Source of the DNA: an uncultured Candidatus Actinomarina sp.
Lineage (GTDB): Bacteria > Actinomycetota > Acidimicrobiia > Actinomarinales > Actinomarinaceae
Assembly: GCA_902619825.1 (NCBI GenBank)
Contig: CACNFT010000001.1
Span: forward strand, 199,529-263,528
Direction: 5' to 3'
Length of the DNA stretch: 64,000 nt
The stretch's first letter is position 1, and each line of letters opens with the position of its first letter. Both the position numbers and the translations under genes were made by a program. Below the pieces are notes generated by a model. That model ran no database searches. It was given only the letters and a program-made list of their open reading frames with translations, and was not told the origin of the DNA. Of the stretch, positions 18,798-29,708 are shown one piece after another.

Positions 18798-19631
18798 TTA
18801 ATTTCTACCTTTTTGAGATCTTCCTCTAACAATTGATTTATTGCTATATTTTTTCTTTTTTCTTGTTTTTGCTTCCGGCTTTCCCCATGGGCTTACAGGA
18901 GTTCTACCACCAGATGACTTTCCTTCTCCACCTCCGAGTGGGTGATCAACTGGATTCATGGCAACACCCCTTGTTTGAGGCCTAACACCTTTCCATCTTT
19001 TTCTTCCAGCTTTTCCAAGCTTTGTTAATTCAGCTTCTGCGTTTCCAACGCTTCCAACTGTTGCTCTACAATCCATTGAGACTGTTCTCATCTCTCCAGA
19101 TGGGAGTCTTAACAGTGCCAGACCCGATTCTTTACTCATAAGTTGAACTGATGATCCAGCAGACCTTGCCATCTTAGCTCCACCACCAGGTCTTAGCTCA
19201 ACTGCATGTACAAATGTACCTGCAGGAATGTTCCTTAATGGTAAACAATTTCCATCTTTAATCTCAGCTTTAGGTCCAGACTCTACCATGCTGCCTTCAT
19301 AAACCCCTTCAGGTGCAATAATGTAACTTTTTTCGCCATCAACATAATGTAGTAAAGCAATTCTAGAATTTCTGTTTGGGTCATATTCTATTCCAGCAAC
19401 CTTTGCCGGTATACCGTCTTTGACTCTCTTAAAATCGACCACTCTATATTTTTGTTTATGTCCACCACCTCTGTGTCGAGATGTAATTCTTCCTTTATTG
19501 TTTCTACCACCGGTTGACTTTTTTGATTGTAAAAGTTTTTTTTCAGGTTTTGATTTAGTAATTTCACTAAAATCACCTGTTACATGTCCTCTCATTCCTG
19601 GAGTAATTGGTCTAATTTTTTTTGATCCCAT
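18798..19631 (-). CDS. rplB: 50S ribosomal protein L2
   Basis: 277 residues. [17 protein letters not shown] in the N-terminal third and [22 protein letters not shown] near the peptidyl-transferase centre, including the conserved histidine of that loop. It is required for subunit joining. Two bases from rplW and rpsS. Confidence 0.98.
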   Translation of the reverse strand: MGSKKIRPITPGMRGHVTGDFSEITKSKPEKKLLQSKKSTGGRNNKGRITSRHRGGGHKQKYRVVDFKRVKDGIPAKVAGIEYDPNRNSRIALLHYVDGEKSYIIAPEGVYEGSMVESGPKAEIKDGNCLPLRNIPAGTFVHAVELRPGGGAKMARSAGSSVQLMSKESGLALLRLPSGEMRTVSMDCRATVGSVGNAEAELTKLGKAGRKRWKGVRPQTRGVAMNPVDHPLGGGEGKSSGGRTPVSPWGKPEAKTRKKKKYSNKSIVRGRSQKGRN

Positions 19632-19633
19632 AC

Positions 19634-19921
19634 CTATACTCCAAATGCCTCAATAGTTTGTCCATCTTGTAAAGTAACAATTGCTACTTTTCTTGTACTT
19701 TGTTGACCAATAACATAACCAAATCTTTTCTTTTTTCCTTTTTTATACATTGTGTTGACAGATAGAACTTCAACATCAAAAATTTCTTCTACTGCTTTCT
19801 TAATTTCAGGCTTAGTCGCACTTGTGTGCACAAAAAAAGTGTATGAATTTGAGTTAGCAATTCTGTCATATGACTTTTCAGAGATAAGAGGAGATATAAG
19901 TATATCTTCTAAATACTTCAT
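19634..19921 (-). CDS. rplW: 50S ribosomal protein L23
   Basis: 95 residues. [14 protein letters not shown] and [25 protein letters not shown] are the L23 pattern. It is the trigger factor and SRP docking site at the tunnel exit. ATGA overlap with rplD. Confidence 0.97.
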   Translation of the reverse strand: MKYLEDILISPLISEKSYDRIANSNSYTFFVHTSATKPEIKKAVEEIFDVEVLSVNTMYKKGKKKRFGYVIGQQSTRKVAIVTLQDGQTIEAFGV

Positions 19922-20538
19922 CTTTGCTCCAAAAATGTATTTATAGCGTTTTCACTAAAAACTAAGGCTTCATTTGAAATAACATCATAAGTTGAAAGTT
20001 TTGTCACGGAAGTAAGCTTTGAATTTGAAAGATTTCTGAATGACTTTACAAGGGAATCGTCATTTTCTCCGTAAACAAAAACAAAGGATTTGGAAATTGA
20101 TAATTCTTTAATTGCATTTGATGCTGCTTTTGTTGAAGGTGTATCAAGTCCAGCTCCATCTACAACAAAAACTGACTCTTCTAATACTCTGTTTGATATA
20201 GACATATATAATGATTTCTTTTTCATTTTCTTTGGTGTTCTGTCTTTGTACACTCTTCCGCCTGGACCGTGCGCTATTCCTCCACCTACAAAAATAGGAG
20301 ATCTTAAAGACCCGTGTCTTGCTCTACCAGTTCCTTTCTGTACCCAAGGTTTTGCACCTGTTCCAGAGACTTGTGATCTTGTTTTAACACTCGCAGTGTT
20401 ATTTCTTGCATTTGTTCTGTTAGCTTTAGTAACCTGGTGTAAAAGACCTGTATTCATCTCTTCGTTTAGTTCAAATTCATATTGTTTATTTGAGGTCTTG
20501 TTATCTTTTAAAGAAAATGATTTCAACTTAATACTCAT
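19918..20538 (-). CDS. rplD: 50S ribosomal protein L4
   Basis: 206 residues. The tunnel loop reads NTASVKTRSQVSGTGAKPWVQKGTGRARHGS, the L4 hallmark, followed by a globular Rossmann-like part. In E. coli L4 also represses the S10 operon; no L4 target hairpin was recognised upstream here. 4-base overlap with rplC. Confidence 0.98.
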   Translation of the reverse strand: MSIKLKSFSLKDNKTSNKQYEFELNEEMNTGLLHQVTKANRTNARNNTASVKTRSQVSGTGAKPWVQKGTGRARHGSLRSPIFVGGGIAHGPGGRVYKDRTPKKMKKKSLYMSISNRVLEESVFVVDGAGLDTPSTKAASNAIKELSISKSFVFVYGENDDSLVKSFRNLSNSKLTSVTKLSTYDVISNEALVFSENAINTFLEQR

Positions 20539-21167
20539 GACGAAACCTTTATAGCTGAGCTGATTTGAACGATATTTCCTTTGTTACCTGGTACTGATCC
20601 GTTCACAAGTAAATAATTTTTTTCTTCATTTATTGCAACTACGGTTACTGATTGAATAGTTCTTTTCTGATTACCCATTCTTCCTGACATTTTTGTTCCT
20701 TTAAATACATGGCCTGGGTAAGAGGCATTACCAATTGACCCTCCAGCTCTGTGAACTTTATGAACACCATGGCTTGCTTTTTGTCCTGAAAAATTATGTC
20801 TTTTCATAACACCTGAGTAACCTTTTCCTTTTGAAAATCCCGTTATGTCTACTTTTTGACCAACTTCAAAAAAATCATTAATTTTTATTTCTTTACCTGA
20901 TTCAAGTGGGGATTCTTCATCAAAAGGTACTTCGAAAAGTCCTTCCCCCGGTTCAACATTGTACTTTTTATAATGTTCTGCAAGAGGTTTGGCTACATTT
21001 TTTGCAGAACCAATAGTTAATTGTGCGGCACTATATCCATCTTTCTCGTTAGATTTTATTTGAACCACTCTGCAACCTGAAACATCAAGCACAGTTACAC
21101 CCATTGAAATTGAATTTTCATCAAATAGCTGGGTCATACCTACTTTTTTTGCAATAATTGATTTCAT
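20535..21167 (-). CDS. rplC: 50S ribosomal protein L3
   Basis: 210 residues. [18 protein letters not shown] start, [16 protein letters not shown] and [17 protein letters not shown]-type central block, and [12 protein letters not shown]. Early assembly protein near the peptidyl-transferase centre. 4-base overlap with rpsJ. Confidence 0.98.
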   Translation of the reverse strand: MKSIIAKKVGMTQLFDENSISMGVTVLDVSGCRVVQIKSNEKDGYSAAQLTIGSAKNVAKPLAEHYKKYNVEPGEGLFEVPFDEESPLESGKEIKINDFFEVGQKVDITGFSKGKGYSGVMKRHNFSGQKASHGVHKVHRAGGSIGNASYPGHVFKGTKMSGRMGNQKRTIQSVTVVAINEEKNYLLVNGSVPGNKGNIVQISSAIKVSS

Positions 21168-21478
21168 AATTTGATCTCAACTTCTACACCAGCTGGTAAA
21201 TCTAACCTCATAAGAGAATCAACGGTCTTAGGTGTTGGTTCGACGATATCAATTAACCTTTTATGAATTCTCATTTCAAAATGTTCTCTCGATTTTTTAT
21301 CTACATGGGGAGAACGAATAACACAATAACGATGGATTTGAGTAGGTAAAGGGATCGGCCCTTTCACTTTTGCTTGTGTTTTCATCACTGTTTCGGCAAT
21401 TTTACGAGCAGACTCGTCTACAACATAATTGTCATATGCTTTTAACTTTATCCTTATCTGCTGTTCTTGCTTTGCCAT
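21164..21478 (-). CDS. rpsJ: 30S ribosomal protein S10
   Basis: 104 residues. [20 protein letters not shown] and the conserved loop GPIPLPT with [18 protein letters not shown]. First gene of the S10 operon and also the NusB partner in antitermination in other bacteria. It is separated from tuf by 52 bases that hold a strong terminator, leaving little room for a separate promoter. Confidence 0.98.
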   Translation of the reverse strand: MAKQEQQIRIKLKAYDNYVVDESARKIAETVMKTQAKVKGPIPLPTQIHRYCVIRSPHVDKKSREHFEMRIHKRLIDIVEPTPKTVDSLMRLDLPAGVEVEIKL

Positions 21479-21487
21479 TTTTTCCCC

Positions 21488-21521
21488 AAAAAAAACCGGG
21501 AGTAGAATTCTACTCCCGGTT
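21488..21521 (-). terminator. Rho-independent terminator after tuf
   Basis: On the minus strand a perfect 14-bp inverted repeat (AACCGGGAGTAGAA / TTCTACTCCCGGTT, 21521-21494) is followed by eight T (21495-21488). It lies 10 bases after the tuf stop and 10 bases before the rpsJ start. It should end or attenuate the str operon transcript before the S10 operon. Confidence 0.9.
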
Positions 21522-21530
21522 AAGTTTTAA

Positions 21531-22715
21531 TTACTCTATAACTTTTGTCACCTGTCCTGCTCCAACAGTTCTTCCACCTTCTCTAATCGCAAATTTTACG
21601 CCCTCTTCCATTGCAATTGGAGATATAAGTTCTACAGAAATTGGAACATTATCACCAGGCATGACCATTTCAGTACCATCAGCTAGAGAAACTTCTCCCG
21701 TAACATCAGTGGTTCTAAAATAGAACTGTGGCCTATATCCTTTAAAAAATGGATTGTGTCTTCCACCTTCTTCTTTTGTAAGAACATATACCTCAGCCTC
21801 AAATTTTGTATGAGGTGTTATGGAGCCAGGAACAGCAATAACCTGTCCTCTTTCCACATCATCTTTATCAATACCTCTTAAAAGTAAACCAACGTTATCT
21901 CCAGCTCTACCCTCATCAAGGAGTTTCCTGAACATTTCAACACCAGTACAAACTGATTTGGTAGTTTCACGAATACCAACAATTTCTACTTCATCGTTTA
22001 CATTTACAATACCTTGTTCAATCCTTCCAGTAACAACTGTTCCTCTACCAGTAATTGAAAAGACGTCTTCAACTGGCATTAAGAAAGGCTTGTCTACTAC
22101 TCTCACAGGCTCTTCTATATATGAATCAACCTGTTCCATTAATTGAAGAACAGCATTTACACCATCTTCTTTTCCTTCAAGAGCTGCTAACGCAGAACCT
22201 TTCACGACTGGAACATCATCTCCTGGGAAATCATACTCATTTAAAAGTTCTCTAACTTCCATTTCGACAAGGTCTAATAATTCATCGTCGTCTACTTGAT
22301 CAACTTTGTTGAGGAAAACAGCAATTGCTGGTACACCAACTTGTCGCGCAAGTAGAACGTGCTCTCTTGTCTGCGGCATAGGTCCATCAGCTGCTGAAAC
22401 CACAAGAATAGCTCCATCAACCTGGGCAGCACCAGTGATCATGTTTTTAACATAATCTGCGTGACCAGGCATATCTACGTGAGCATAGTGACGGTTTTCT
22501 GTCTCGTACTCAACGTGTGCTATCTGAATGGTGATTCCTCTTTCTTTTTCTTCTGGTGCTTTATCAATTTCATCGAAAGCAGTTGCCTCACCCGCACCAG
22601 CATCAGCCAAAACTTTTGTTATTGCGGCCGTCAATGTTGTTTTTCCATGGTCAATGTGGCCCATTGTACCAATGTTCACATGAGGCTTGCTTCGGTCAAA
22701 TTTCTCTTTTGACAT
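21531..22715 (-). CDS. tuf: Elongation factor Tu
   Basis: 394 residues. P-loop GHIDHGKTT at about 19-27, switch [25 protein letters not shown] guanine motif, then domains II and III ending [16 protein letters not shown]. It delivers aminoacyl-tRNA to the ribosome. A GGAG Shine-Dalgarno precedes the ATG. It follows fusA by 40 bases and is followed by a strong terminator. Confidence 0.98.
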   Translation of the reverse strand: MSKEKFDRSKPHVNIGTMGHIDHGKTTLTAAITKVLADAGAGEATAFDEIDKAPEEKERGITIQIAHVEYETENRHYAHVDMPGHADYVKNMITGAAQVDGAILVVSAADGPMPQTREHVLLARQVGVPAIAVFLNKVDQVDDDELLDLVEMEVRELLNEYDFPGDDVPVVKGSALAALEGKEDGVNAVLQLMEQVDSYIEEPVRVVDKPFLMPVEDVFSITGRGTVVTGRIEQGIVNVNDEVEIVGIRETTKSVCTGVEMFRKLLDEGRAGDNVGLLLRGIDKDDVERGQVIAVPGSITPHTKFEAEVYVLTKEEGGRHNPFFKGYRPQFYFRTTDVTGEVSLADGTEMVMPGDNVPISVELISPIAMEEGVKFAIREGGRTVGAGQVTKVIE

Positions 22716-22731
22716 ATTTTCTCCTTCTTTA

Positions 22732-22762
22732 AAAGTTTAAACTCTGAAACAAAGTTTAAACT
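22732..22762 (-). repeat. Direct repeat AGTTTAAACTTT x2 between fusA and tuf
   Basis: Two copies of AGTTTAAACTTT (22762-22751 and 22743-22732 on the minus strand) separated by 7 bases; each copy is near-palindromic. The first overlaps the fusA stop codon. Role unknown; RNA processing or a protein site are both possible, as is chance in AT-rich DNA. Confidence 0.5.
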
Positions 22763-24846
22763 TCAACCTCTACTCCACGAACACTTGCAGTTATCTCTTT
22801 TGTTATAGCGTCTGGGACGTCCTCATAACTATCAAACTGCATCGTGAATGTTGCACGGCCTTGTGTTCTCGAACGCAAATCTGTTGCGTAACCGAACATT
22901 TCTGATAATGGAACCTTTGCACTGACAACTTTTGCCGATCCTCTTTGTCCCATTTCAGCTATCTTTCCTCTTCTTGAAGAAAGATCTCCGACAACATCTC
23001 CCATAAAATCTTCAGGGGTTACTACTTCTACAGTCATAATAGGCTCCAGTAGTTTTACTCCAGCTTTTTTTGCTCCATCTTTTAACGCCATGGACCCTGC
23101 GATTTTAAAAGCCATTTCTGAAGAGTCAACATCATGATATGTCCCATCTTTTAGTGTTGCTCTCATATTTACAAGTGGATATCCAGCTAGAACACCTGAT
23201 TCCATTGCAGCTTCAACTCCTGCATTTACTGATGGAATATACTCCTTAGGAATTCTTCCACTTTTAATTAAGTCTACAAATTCGTATCCATCTTCAATAG
23301 GTTCAAGTTCCATAATTACATGTCCATATTGACCTCGACCACCACTTTGTCTAATATATTTTGCCTCAATATCAGTCTTCTTTTTGAGTGCCTCTCTATA
23401 TGCCACTTGAGGTTTACCAATATTTGCCTCTACTTTAAATTCCCTTTTTAGACGATCTACAAGAATATCAAGATGCAATTCTCCCATTCCTGAAATGATT
23501 GTTTGACCAGTCTCTTCATCAGAGTTAACTTTGAAGGTAGGGTCTTCTTCAGCTAACTTTTGTAAACCCTCTGATAACTTTTCTTCATCAGCTTTTGATT
23601 TTGGTTCGATTGCAACTGAGATAACAGGTTCAGGGAACGTCATTGATTCTAGTTGAATAGGGCTTCCTGAATCAGATAATGTATCTCCTGTTTTTGCATT
23701 TTTAAGACCTACTCCTGCAACAATATCCCCAGTAGAAATAAAATCTATGTCCTCTCTTGAGTTTGAATGCATTCTCAATATTCTTCCAAGTCTTTCGTCT
23801 TTGCCTGTTGTCGTATTAACAACTTTGTCACCTTTATTTAAGGTACCGGAATAAACCCTAAAATAAGTTAACTTTCCTACATGTGGATCACTTACAACCT
23901 TAAATGCAAGTGCAGAAAATGGTTCTTCGTCAGAATGCTCTCTGCTAATTTCATCTTCTTCTTTACCAGGTGTAAATCCTGATACTGGTTCTATATCTAG
24001 AGGTGAGGGAAGATAATCAACAACTGCATCCAATAGAAGTTGTACACCTTTGTTTTTAAAAGCACTACCGGCAAGAACTGGTACAAATAATCCTGTAAGA
24101 GTTCCTGTTCTAATTGCTTTTTTTATTTCAGAAACTGAAAGCTCTTCATCTCCAAGATATTTCTCAAGTACTTCATCATCTGCTTCAGCTACGACATCCA
24201 AAAGTTCTGCACGTTTTGTATTTGCTTCTTCAAGTCGATCCTTTGGTATATCTGCAATATCCCATTCAGATCCGTCATCTTTTGTCCAGGTGTGTGCTTT
24301 CATTTCAACAAGATCAATTACTCCAACAAAATCTGCTTCAGATCCTATAGGAATTTGAAGAACAGCTGGTTTTGCTTCAAGTCTTTCGATGATTGACTGT
24401 ACGTCATCATCAAAGTTTGCACCCGTTCTATCAAGTTTGTTGATAAAACAAATTCTTGGTACGTTATATTTGTCAGCTTGTCTCCAAACTGTCTCTGACT
24501 GTGGTTCAACTCCTGCAACACCATCAAATACAGCTACAGCACCATCTAATACTCTAAGAGACCTTTCAACCTCAACTGTAAAATCAACGTGACCGGGAGT
24601 ATCAATAATATTAATTGTGTGGTCATTCCAGCTACATGTAGTAGCAGCAGATGTAATAGTTATTCCACGCTCTTGCTCTTGTTCCATCCAGTCCATAACA
24701 GCTGCTCCATCATGAACTTCACCAATCTTGTATGTTTTACCTGTGTAATACAAAATTCTCTCTGTTAAGGTAGTTTTTCCAGCGTCTATATGAGCCATAA
24801 TTCCAATATTTCTTAGGTTTTTGAGATCTACTGTTCTAGTTGACAT
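22756..24846 (-). CDS. fusA: Elongation factor G
   Basis: 696 residues from the ATG at 24846 ([27 protein letters not shown]). An open frame extends 37 codons further into rpsG, but the ATG chosen has an AGGTGG Shine-Dalgarno and gives the family N-terminus. G motifs: [25 protein letters not shown]. The C-terminal domain V has [11 protein letters not shown]. It drives tRNA-mRNA translocation. Four bases separate it from rpsG. Confidence 0.98.
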   Translation of the reverse strand: MSTRTVDLKNLRNIGIMAHIDAGKTTLTERILYYTGKTYKIGEVHDGAAVMDWMEQEQERGITITSAATTCSWNDHTINIIDTPGHVDFTVEVERSLRVLDGAVAVFDGVAGVEPQSETVWRQADKYNVPRICFINKLDRTGANFDDDVQSIIERLEAKPAVLQIPIGSEADFVGVIDLVEMKAHTWTKDDGSEWDIADIPKDRLEEANTKRAELLDVVAEADDEVLEKYLGDEELSVSEIKKAIRTGTLTGLFVPVLAGSAFKNKGVQLLLDAVVDYLPSPLDIEPVSGFTPGKEEDEISREHSDEEPFSALAFKVVSDPHVGKLTYFRVYSGTLNKGDKVVNTTTGKDERLGRILRMHSNSREDIDFISTGDIVAGVGLKNAKTGDTLSDSGSPIQLESMTFPEPVISVAIEPKSKADEEKLSEGLQKLAEEDPTFKVNSDEETGQTIISGMGELHLDILVDRLKREFKVEANIGKPQVAYREALKKKTDIEAKYIRQSGGRGQYGHVIMELEPIEDGYEFVDLIKSGRIPKEYIPSVNAGVEAAMESGVLAGYPLVNMRATLKDGTYHDVDSSEMAFKIAGSMALKDGAKKAGVKLLEPIMTVEVVTPEDFMGDVVGDLSSRRGKIAEMGQRGSAKVVSAKVPLSEMFGYATDLRSRTQGRATFTMQFDSYEDVPDAITKEITASVRGVEVEV

Positions 24847-24850
24847 ATTG

Positions 24851-25318
24851 TTACCACCTGTAATGAGCGAAAGCTCTGTTCGATTCAGCCATTTTATGTA
24901 CATCTTCTTTTTTCTTGACTGCGGCTCCAGTATTGTTACTTGCATCCAAAAGTTCACGTCCTAATCTATCAGACATTGACTTTTCTCCTCTTTTTCGAGC
25001 AGCATCAACAATCCACCTTATTGCAAGTGTGGTACTTCTTCTATGTGGAACTTCCATCGGAACTTGATAGTTAGTACCACCGACCCTTCTGGATTTTGTT
25101 TCAATTTGAGGTTTAACATTTTCAAATGCAGCTTTTAATACATTCAATGGATCTCCACCAGCTTGTTTTTCAACAAGTTCTAGTGATTTATATACAATAC
25201 TTCGTGCAACGTCTTTTTTTCCATCTAGTAAAACTTGATTTGTTAATTGTGATACAAGAACGCTATTGAAAAGAGGGTCTGCTTCAGGCTTTCTTTTAAG
25301 TGATGGTCCTCTTCTCAT
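24851..25318 (-). CDS. rpsG: 30S ribosomal protein S7
   Basis: 155 residues. [19 protein letters not shown] start, [18 protein letters not shown], and the C-terminal [16 protein letters not shown]. Head assembly organiser and, in E. coli, str operon repressor. Five bases after rpsL. Confidence 0.98.
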   Translation of the reverse strand: MRRGPSLKRKPEADPLFNSVLVSQLTNQVLLDGKKDVARSIVYKSLELVEKQAGGDPLNVLKAAFENVKPQIETKSRRVGGTNYQVPMEVPHRRSTTLAIRWIVDAARKRGEKSMSDRLGRELLDASNNTGAAVKKKEDVHKMAESNRAFAHYRW

Positions 25319-25323
25319 GATGA

Positions 25324-25692
25324 TTAGCCTCTCTTACTTCCATATCTAGATCTTGCTTGTTTTCTGTCAGTCACACCTGCTGTATCTAGAGCACCCCTAA
25401 TCACTTTATATCTAACACCAGGAAGATCTTTTACCCTTCCACCTCTTACTAAAACAATTGAATGCTCTTGTAAATTGTGTCCTTCTCCTGGAATGTATGC
25501 TGTAACTTCAGTACCAGTTGATAGCCTCACTCTGCAAACTTTTCTTAAAGCTGAGTTTGGTTTTTTTGGTGTAACTGTATATACACGCGTACAAACGCCC
25601 CTCCTTTGTGGAGACCCCTTGAGACCAGGTGTTTTCTCTTTCATCACCTTGGACTTACGTCCTTTTCTCACTAGTTGCTGTGTTGTAGGCAT
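25324..25692 (-). CDS. rpsL: 30S ribosomal protein S12
   Basis: 122 residues. [38 protein letters not shown] (with the lysine of the TPKKPNSA streptomycin region intact) and YGSKRG end. Decoding-centre protein. First gene of the str operon, preceded by a predicted promoter. Confidence 0.98.
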   Translation of the reverse strand: MPTTQQLVRKGRKSKVMKEKTPGLKGSPQRRGVCTRVYTVTPKKPNSALRKVCRVRLSTGTEVTAYIPGEGHNLQEHSIVLVRGGRVKDLPGVRYKVIRGALDTAGVTDRKQARSRYGSKRG

Positions 25693-25737
25693 AAAAATTC
25701 CAATCTAAAAAAGTTAATTTTTTATTACCGAAAAAGA

Positions 25738-25766
25738 AGTATATGACAGATTTGAACTTACAACAA
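25738..25766 (-). promoter_or_regulatory. Predicted str operon (rpsL) promoter
   Basis: In the 92-base gap between rpoC and rpsL, the minus strand has -35 TTGTTG (25766-25761), a 17-bp spacer and -10 TATACT (25743-25738), about 46 bases before the rpsL ATG. Confidence 0.55.
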
Positions 25767-25784
25767 TGAATTCTTTATAAGTTT

Positions 25785-28700
25785 TTACTCTGTATCTTCA
25801 TCTCCCTCTTCGCCTAACATAGCTAGCCATTGTGCTGGATTTGGTAAACCATCGTTATCTGATTCTTCTGATTCTGATGGTGCTGTCGCAAATCCTATTT
25901 CAGATACTTCTTGAGCGCCCGGTAAGGTAGGAGCTAATTTTTGATAAGCTTCTGAACCAGTACCAGCAGGAATTAAAGTACCTATGATTACATTCTCTTT
26001 TAATCCTGACAATGCATCAGTACTCTTTTTCATTGCTGCCTCAGTTAATACCCTTGTTGTTTCTTGAAAAGATGCTGCAGATAACCATGAATCTGTCGCT
26101 AAGCTAGCTTTTGTGATACCCATCAGTTCAGGTCTACCTTCGGCAGGTGTTTTACCATCTTTTACAAGTCCTTGATTGATGGTTCTAAATAAAGTTGCAT
26201 CAATCAATTCGTTTGGTAAGAAGTCTGAATCGTTAGGTCTAACAATTCTTACCCTTCTTAACATTTGTCTTACAATCATTTCAACGTGTTTATCATGAAC
26301 TTCAACTCCTTGATCACGATAAGTTTTTTGTACTTCGTCTACCAAATATTCTTGGCATGTACGAACTCCGTTGATTTGTAAGACTTCTTTTGGATCTTTT
26401 GGACCAGTTGTTAAAGCTTGTCCAGCTTCAACACTGTCTCCTTGATTAACGAGAAGAGTTTGTCTTCTCAAAACTAATAATTCAATTTCTTCTTTCTCAT
26501 TTTGAATAGTAAGGATTCTGTTGCCTTCTTCGGTTTGATCAATAGATTTAATCTTTCCATTAATGAGTGATAAAACAGATTTACCTTTTGGTGTTCTAGC
26601 TTCAAAAAGCTCTACAATTCTTGGAAGACCAGAGGTTATATCTAAACCAACAACCCCACCTGTGTGAAAAGTTCTCATCGTAAGCTGAGTTCCAGGCTCT
26701 CCAATTGATTGAGCAGAAATTATGCCTACAGCTTCACCTTCTTCAACAGGTTTTCCAGTTGCAAGGCTGAAACCATAACATAGTGGATCCATAGATTCAG
26801 GATCTAGTGAATTGAAAGGTGTAAGAACATTTACTGATTCAACTCCTGACTTACCAATTACATCTAGAGCTTCTGCATCAATATAAGTACCTTTAGTTAG
26901 CTTTTTACCATCTCCAAACTCTATTGCTTTTTTATCCTTTTTAACGTCCTCGCTAAGCACTCTTCCAAATAATGTTGAATGTAAGTACTTGCTAGGCTTT
27001 CCTTCATTATCGACGGTAGATTTGGTTGTTCCTCGCCAATCAATATTTTCATCACCCTTATTTTGTACAACAATGCCTGCAGCAACATCTACCAGTCTTC
27101 TTGTTAAATAACCGGAGTCTGCAGTTCTTAACGCTGTATCCGCAAGTCCTTTTCTAGCACCGTGTGTGGAAATGAAATATTCAAGAACAGACATTCCTTC
27201 TCTAAAATTACTTTTTATTGGTCTTTCAATGATGTCACCTTTTGGATTAGCAACAAGACCTCTCATGCCTGCAAGCTGTCTTACTTGCATCATATTACCT
27301 CTAGCTCCAGATTTAACCATCATATCAACGGGATTGAATCTTTCAGATTCTAATTCTGCACTCATTGCATACTGAACCTGGTCTGTAGCTTCATTCCATA
27401 TTTCGATAATTTTTTGTTTTCTTTCGGTTTCAGTAATAATGTCATCTGTATAAAGTTTTTCTACTTTTTCAGCTTCATTTTCATACTTTTCAAGAATTTG
27501 ATTTTTTGTTGGTGGTGTTTTGACATCTGTCATTGCGACAGACAAGCCAGCCTTTGCACCAAAATTAAAGCCAACTTTTTTCATTGAATCTAAAAACTGT
27601 CTCAACTCAGCTTTGTTATATGTTTCTATTACCTCAGATATGATTTTTTTCATTTCCGGTTTTCTTACTGATGCCTCAATATATGGAAAGTCATCAGGCA
27701 ATATAGAGTTAAAATGCATTCTTCCTAATGTTGTGTTAGTTAACGTGTCACCAGAAACATATTCTGGAGTAAGTAGTTCAGAAAATCTATTTTTTATCTT
27801 TTTATATATGTCTTCTGATCCAGCTAAATTTCCAACCCTTACTTTGATTGGTGTTTGTAAAGAAATATGACCTGCTTCATAAGCTAGTTGCGCTTCGTTT
27901 AAGTCAGCAAATGCATACTTAGCAGTATCTAGCTCGTCATGACACTCAGTAATATAATATAGACCTATTACCATATCCTGACTTGGAGATACTATAGGAT
28001 TACCCGAAGCTGGTGATAAAACGTTATTTGTTGCTAGCATCAAAACTCTGGCTTCAGCTTGAGCTTCAGCTGATAAAGGAACATGAACTGCCATTTGGTC
28101 ACCGTCAAAATCAGCATTAAATGCTTCACAAACTAACGGATGGACTTGAATAGCTTTACCTTCTACAAGTATTGGTTCAAATGCTTGAATTCCAAGCCTA
28201 TGTAAAGTAGGTGCTCTGTTTAGTAATACCGGGTGCTCTTCAATTACTTCTGCAAGGACATCCCAAACTTGAGCACGTGATCTTTCAACCATTCTTTTTG
28301 CAGATTTAATATTTTGAGCAAGTCCAAGTTCAACTAGCCTTTTCATAACAAATGGTTTGAATAGCTCAAGTGCCATCATTTTAGGCAATCCACATTGTTG
28401 TAAATCTAAATGCGGACCAACTACAATAACTGACCTTGCGGAGTAATCAACTCTCTTTCCAAGAAGGTTTTGTCTAAATCTTCCTTGCTTCCCTTTCAAC
28501 ATATCAGAGAGTGATTTCAAACCTCGTCCACCTGCACCTGCCACTGCTCTACCTCTTCTTCCATTATCAAAAAGAGCATCAACAGATTCTTGTAGCATTC
28601 TTTTTTCGTTGCTAATGATTATGTCTGGGGCGCCCAGTTCAATTAATTTTTTTAATCTGTTGTTACGATTAATTAATCTTCGATATAAATCGTTGAGATC

Positions 28701-29708
28701 AGAAGTAGCAAATCTACCACCATCTAGTTGAACCATTGGACGCAACTCTGGAGGTATAACTGGTATCACTTCTAAAATCATTGCTTCTGGTGGGTTTTTT
28801 CCGTCAGCGAAAGGTTTTATAACTTTCATTCTTTGTATAGCTCTTTGTCTACGTTGTGCTGATTTTGAATCTAGATCACTTTTAAGTTTTTCCATTTCAG
28901 CTTTAAGATCTACTAATTGGACAAGCTCTCTAACTGCTTCGGCTCCCATTCCACCTGTAAAATACTCATCATATTTATCAATCATTTCACGCCAAAGAGT
29001 ATCATTTTCAATTAAGGTTTTTGGCTTTAAAGTTTTCAAGGTAGAAAATGCTTCTTGGATAACTTTTATTTCAGCGTCAGATTTTGCTTGCTTTTGTTTG
29101 ATCTCTTTTTCAATCTCTTTAGTTCTTAACTGGATCTCAGCCTCAGGAACTTTTGCGTTCTCCATAGCTTTAATCTCAACTTTCATTTGCTTAAGTCTTT
29201 TAACTTCCCATTCAGTAAACTCTTCTTCTACAATTTCTACTTCTGCTTCAACAGCTTCTTCAATCTCAGATAAATCTTTTGTTCTCTTTTTGTCGTCGAC
29301 AGATACAACAAGATAAGCTGCAAAGTAAATTACTTTTTCTAATTCTTTTGGTGACATGTCAAGAAAGTAACCTAATCTGCTAGGAACACCTTTGAAGTAC
29401 CAAATATGAGTTACAGGTGCAGCTAACTCTATATGCCCCATTCTTTCTCTGCGAACTTCACGTCTTGTAACTTCAACACCACATCTTTCGCAGACAATAC
29501 CTCTATATCGAATTCTTTTATATCTTCCACAAGAACATTCCCAATCTTTAGTTGGACCAAAAATTCTTTCATCAAAAAGACCTTCTTTTTCAGGTTTTAA
29601 AGTTCTGTAATTTATTGTTTCAGGTTTTTTTACTTCTCCAAAAGACCAACTTCTCATTTGATCAGATGTTGCAAGACTAATGCTTAATTCGTCAAAAATT
29701 TTATCCAT
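25785..29708 (-). CDS. rpoC: RNA polymerase subunit beta-prime (second zinc site degenerate)
   Basis: 1307 residues. The first zinc ribbon is intact (C58, C60, C73, C76 in [19 protein letters not shown]). Active-site [12 protein letters not shown] at about 527-538. The trigger-loop region follows [28 protein letters not shown]. At the second zinc site only C977 (CYG) remains: the segment normally reading LTC...VCxxCYG is [18 protein letters not shown], and the upstream cysteine near residues 878-886 is replaced (VQNKGDEN). The protein otherwise looks complete. It overlaps the rpoB stop by one base. Confidence 0.98.
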   Translation of the reverse strand: MDKIFDELSISLATSDQMRSWSFGEVKKPETINYRTLKPEKEGLFDERIFGPTKDWECSCGRYKRIRYRGIVCERCGVEVTRREVRRERMGHIELAAPVTHIWYFKGVPSRLGYFLDMSPKELEKVIYFAAYLVVSVDDKKRTKDLSEIEEAVEAEVEIVEEEFTEWEVKRLKQMKVEIKAMENAKVPEAEIQLRTKEIEKEIKQKQAKSDAEIKVIQEAFSTLKTLKPKTLIENDTLWREMIDKYDEYFTGGMGAEAVRELVQLVDLKAEMEKLKSDLDSKSAQRRQRAIQRMKVIKPFADGKNPPEAMILEVIPVIPPELRPMVQLDGGRFATSDLNDLYRRLINRNNRLKKLIELGAPDIIISNEKRMLQESVDALFDNGRRGRAVAGAGGRGLKSLSDMLKGKQGRFRQNLLGKRVDYSARSVIVVGPHLDLQQCGLPKMMALELFKPFVMKRLVELGLAQNIKSAKRMVERSRAQVWDVLAEVIEEHPVLLNRAPTLHRLGIQAFEPILVEGKAIQVHPLVCEAFNADFDGDQMAVHVPLSAEAQAEARVLMLATNNVLSPASGNPIVSPSQDMVIGLYYITECHDELDTAKYAFADLNEAQLAYEAGHISLQTPIKVRVGNLAGSEDIYKKIKNRFSELLTPEYVSGDTLTNTTLGRMHFNSILPDDFPYIEASVRKPEMKKIISEVIETYNKAELRQFLDSMKKVGFNFGAKAGLSVAMTDVKTPPTKNQILEKYENEAEKVEKLYTDDIITETERKQKIIEIWNEATDQVQYAMSAELESERFNPVDMMVKSGARGNMMQVRQLAGMRGLVANPKGDIIERPIKSNFREGMSVLEYFISTHGARKGLADTALRTADSGYLTRRLVDVAAGIVVQNKGDENIDWRGTTKSTVDNEGKPSKYLHSTLFGRVLSEDVKKDKKAIEFGDGKKLTKGTYIDAEALDVIGKSGVESVNVLTPFNSLDPESMDPLCYGFSLATGKPVEEGEAVGIISAQSIGEPGTQLTMRTFHTGGVVGLDITSGLPRIVELFEARTPKGKSVLSLINGKIKSIDQTEEGNRILTIQNEKEEIELLVLRRQTLLVNQGDSVEAGQALTTGPKDPKEVLQINGVRTCQEYLVDEVQKTYRDQGVEVHDKHVEMIVRQMLRRVRIVRPNDSDFLPNELIDATLFRTINQGLVKDGKTPAEGRPELMGITKASLATDSWLSAASFQETTRVLTEAAMKKSTDALSGLKENVIIGTLIPAGTGSEAYQKLAPTLPGAQEVSEIGFATAPSESEESDNDGLPNPAQWLAMLGEEGDEDTE

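Noticed and set aside
24847-24957. Longer fusA frame starting 37 codons upstream inside rpsG
   Set aside because: The extension is not EF-G-like and the ATG at 24846 has an AGGTGG Shine-Dalgarno and gives the family N-terminus.
27520-27870. Plus-strand frames opposite rpoC and rpoB, and many others opposite ribosomal genes
   Set aside because: They are shadows of conserved minus-strand genes in AT-rich DNA, with no ribosome-binding site or recognisable product.
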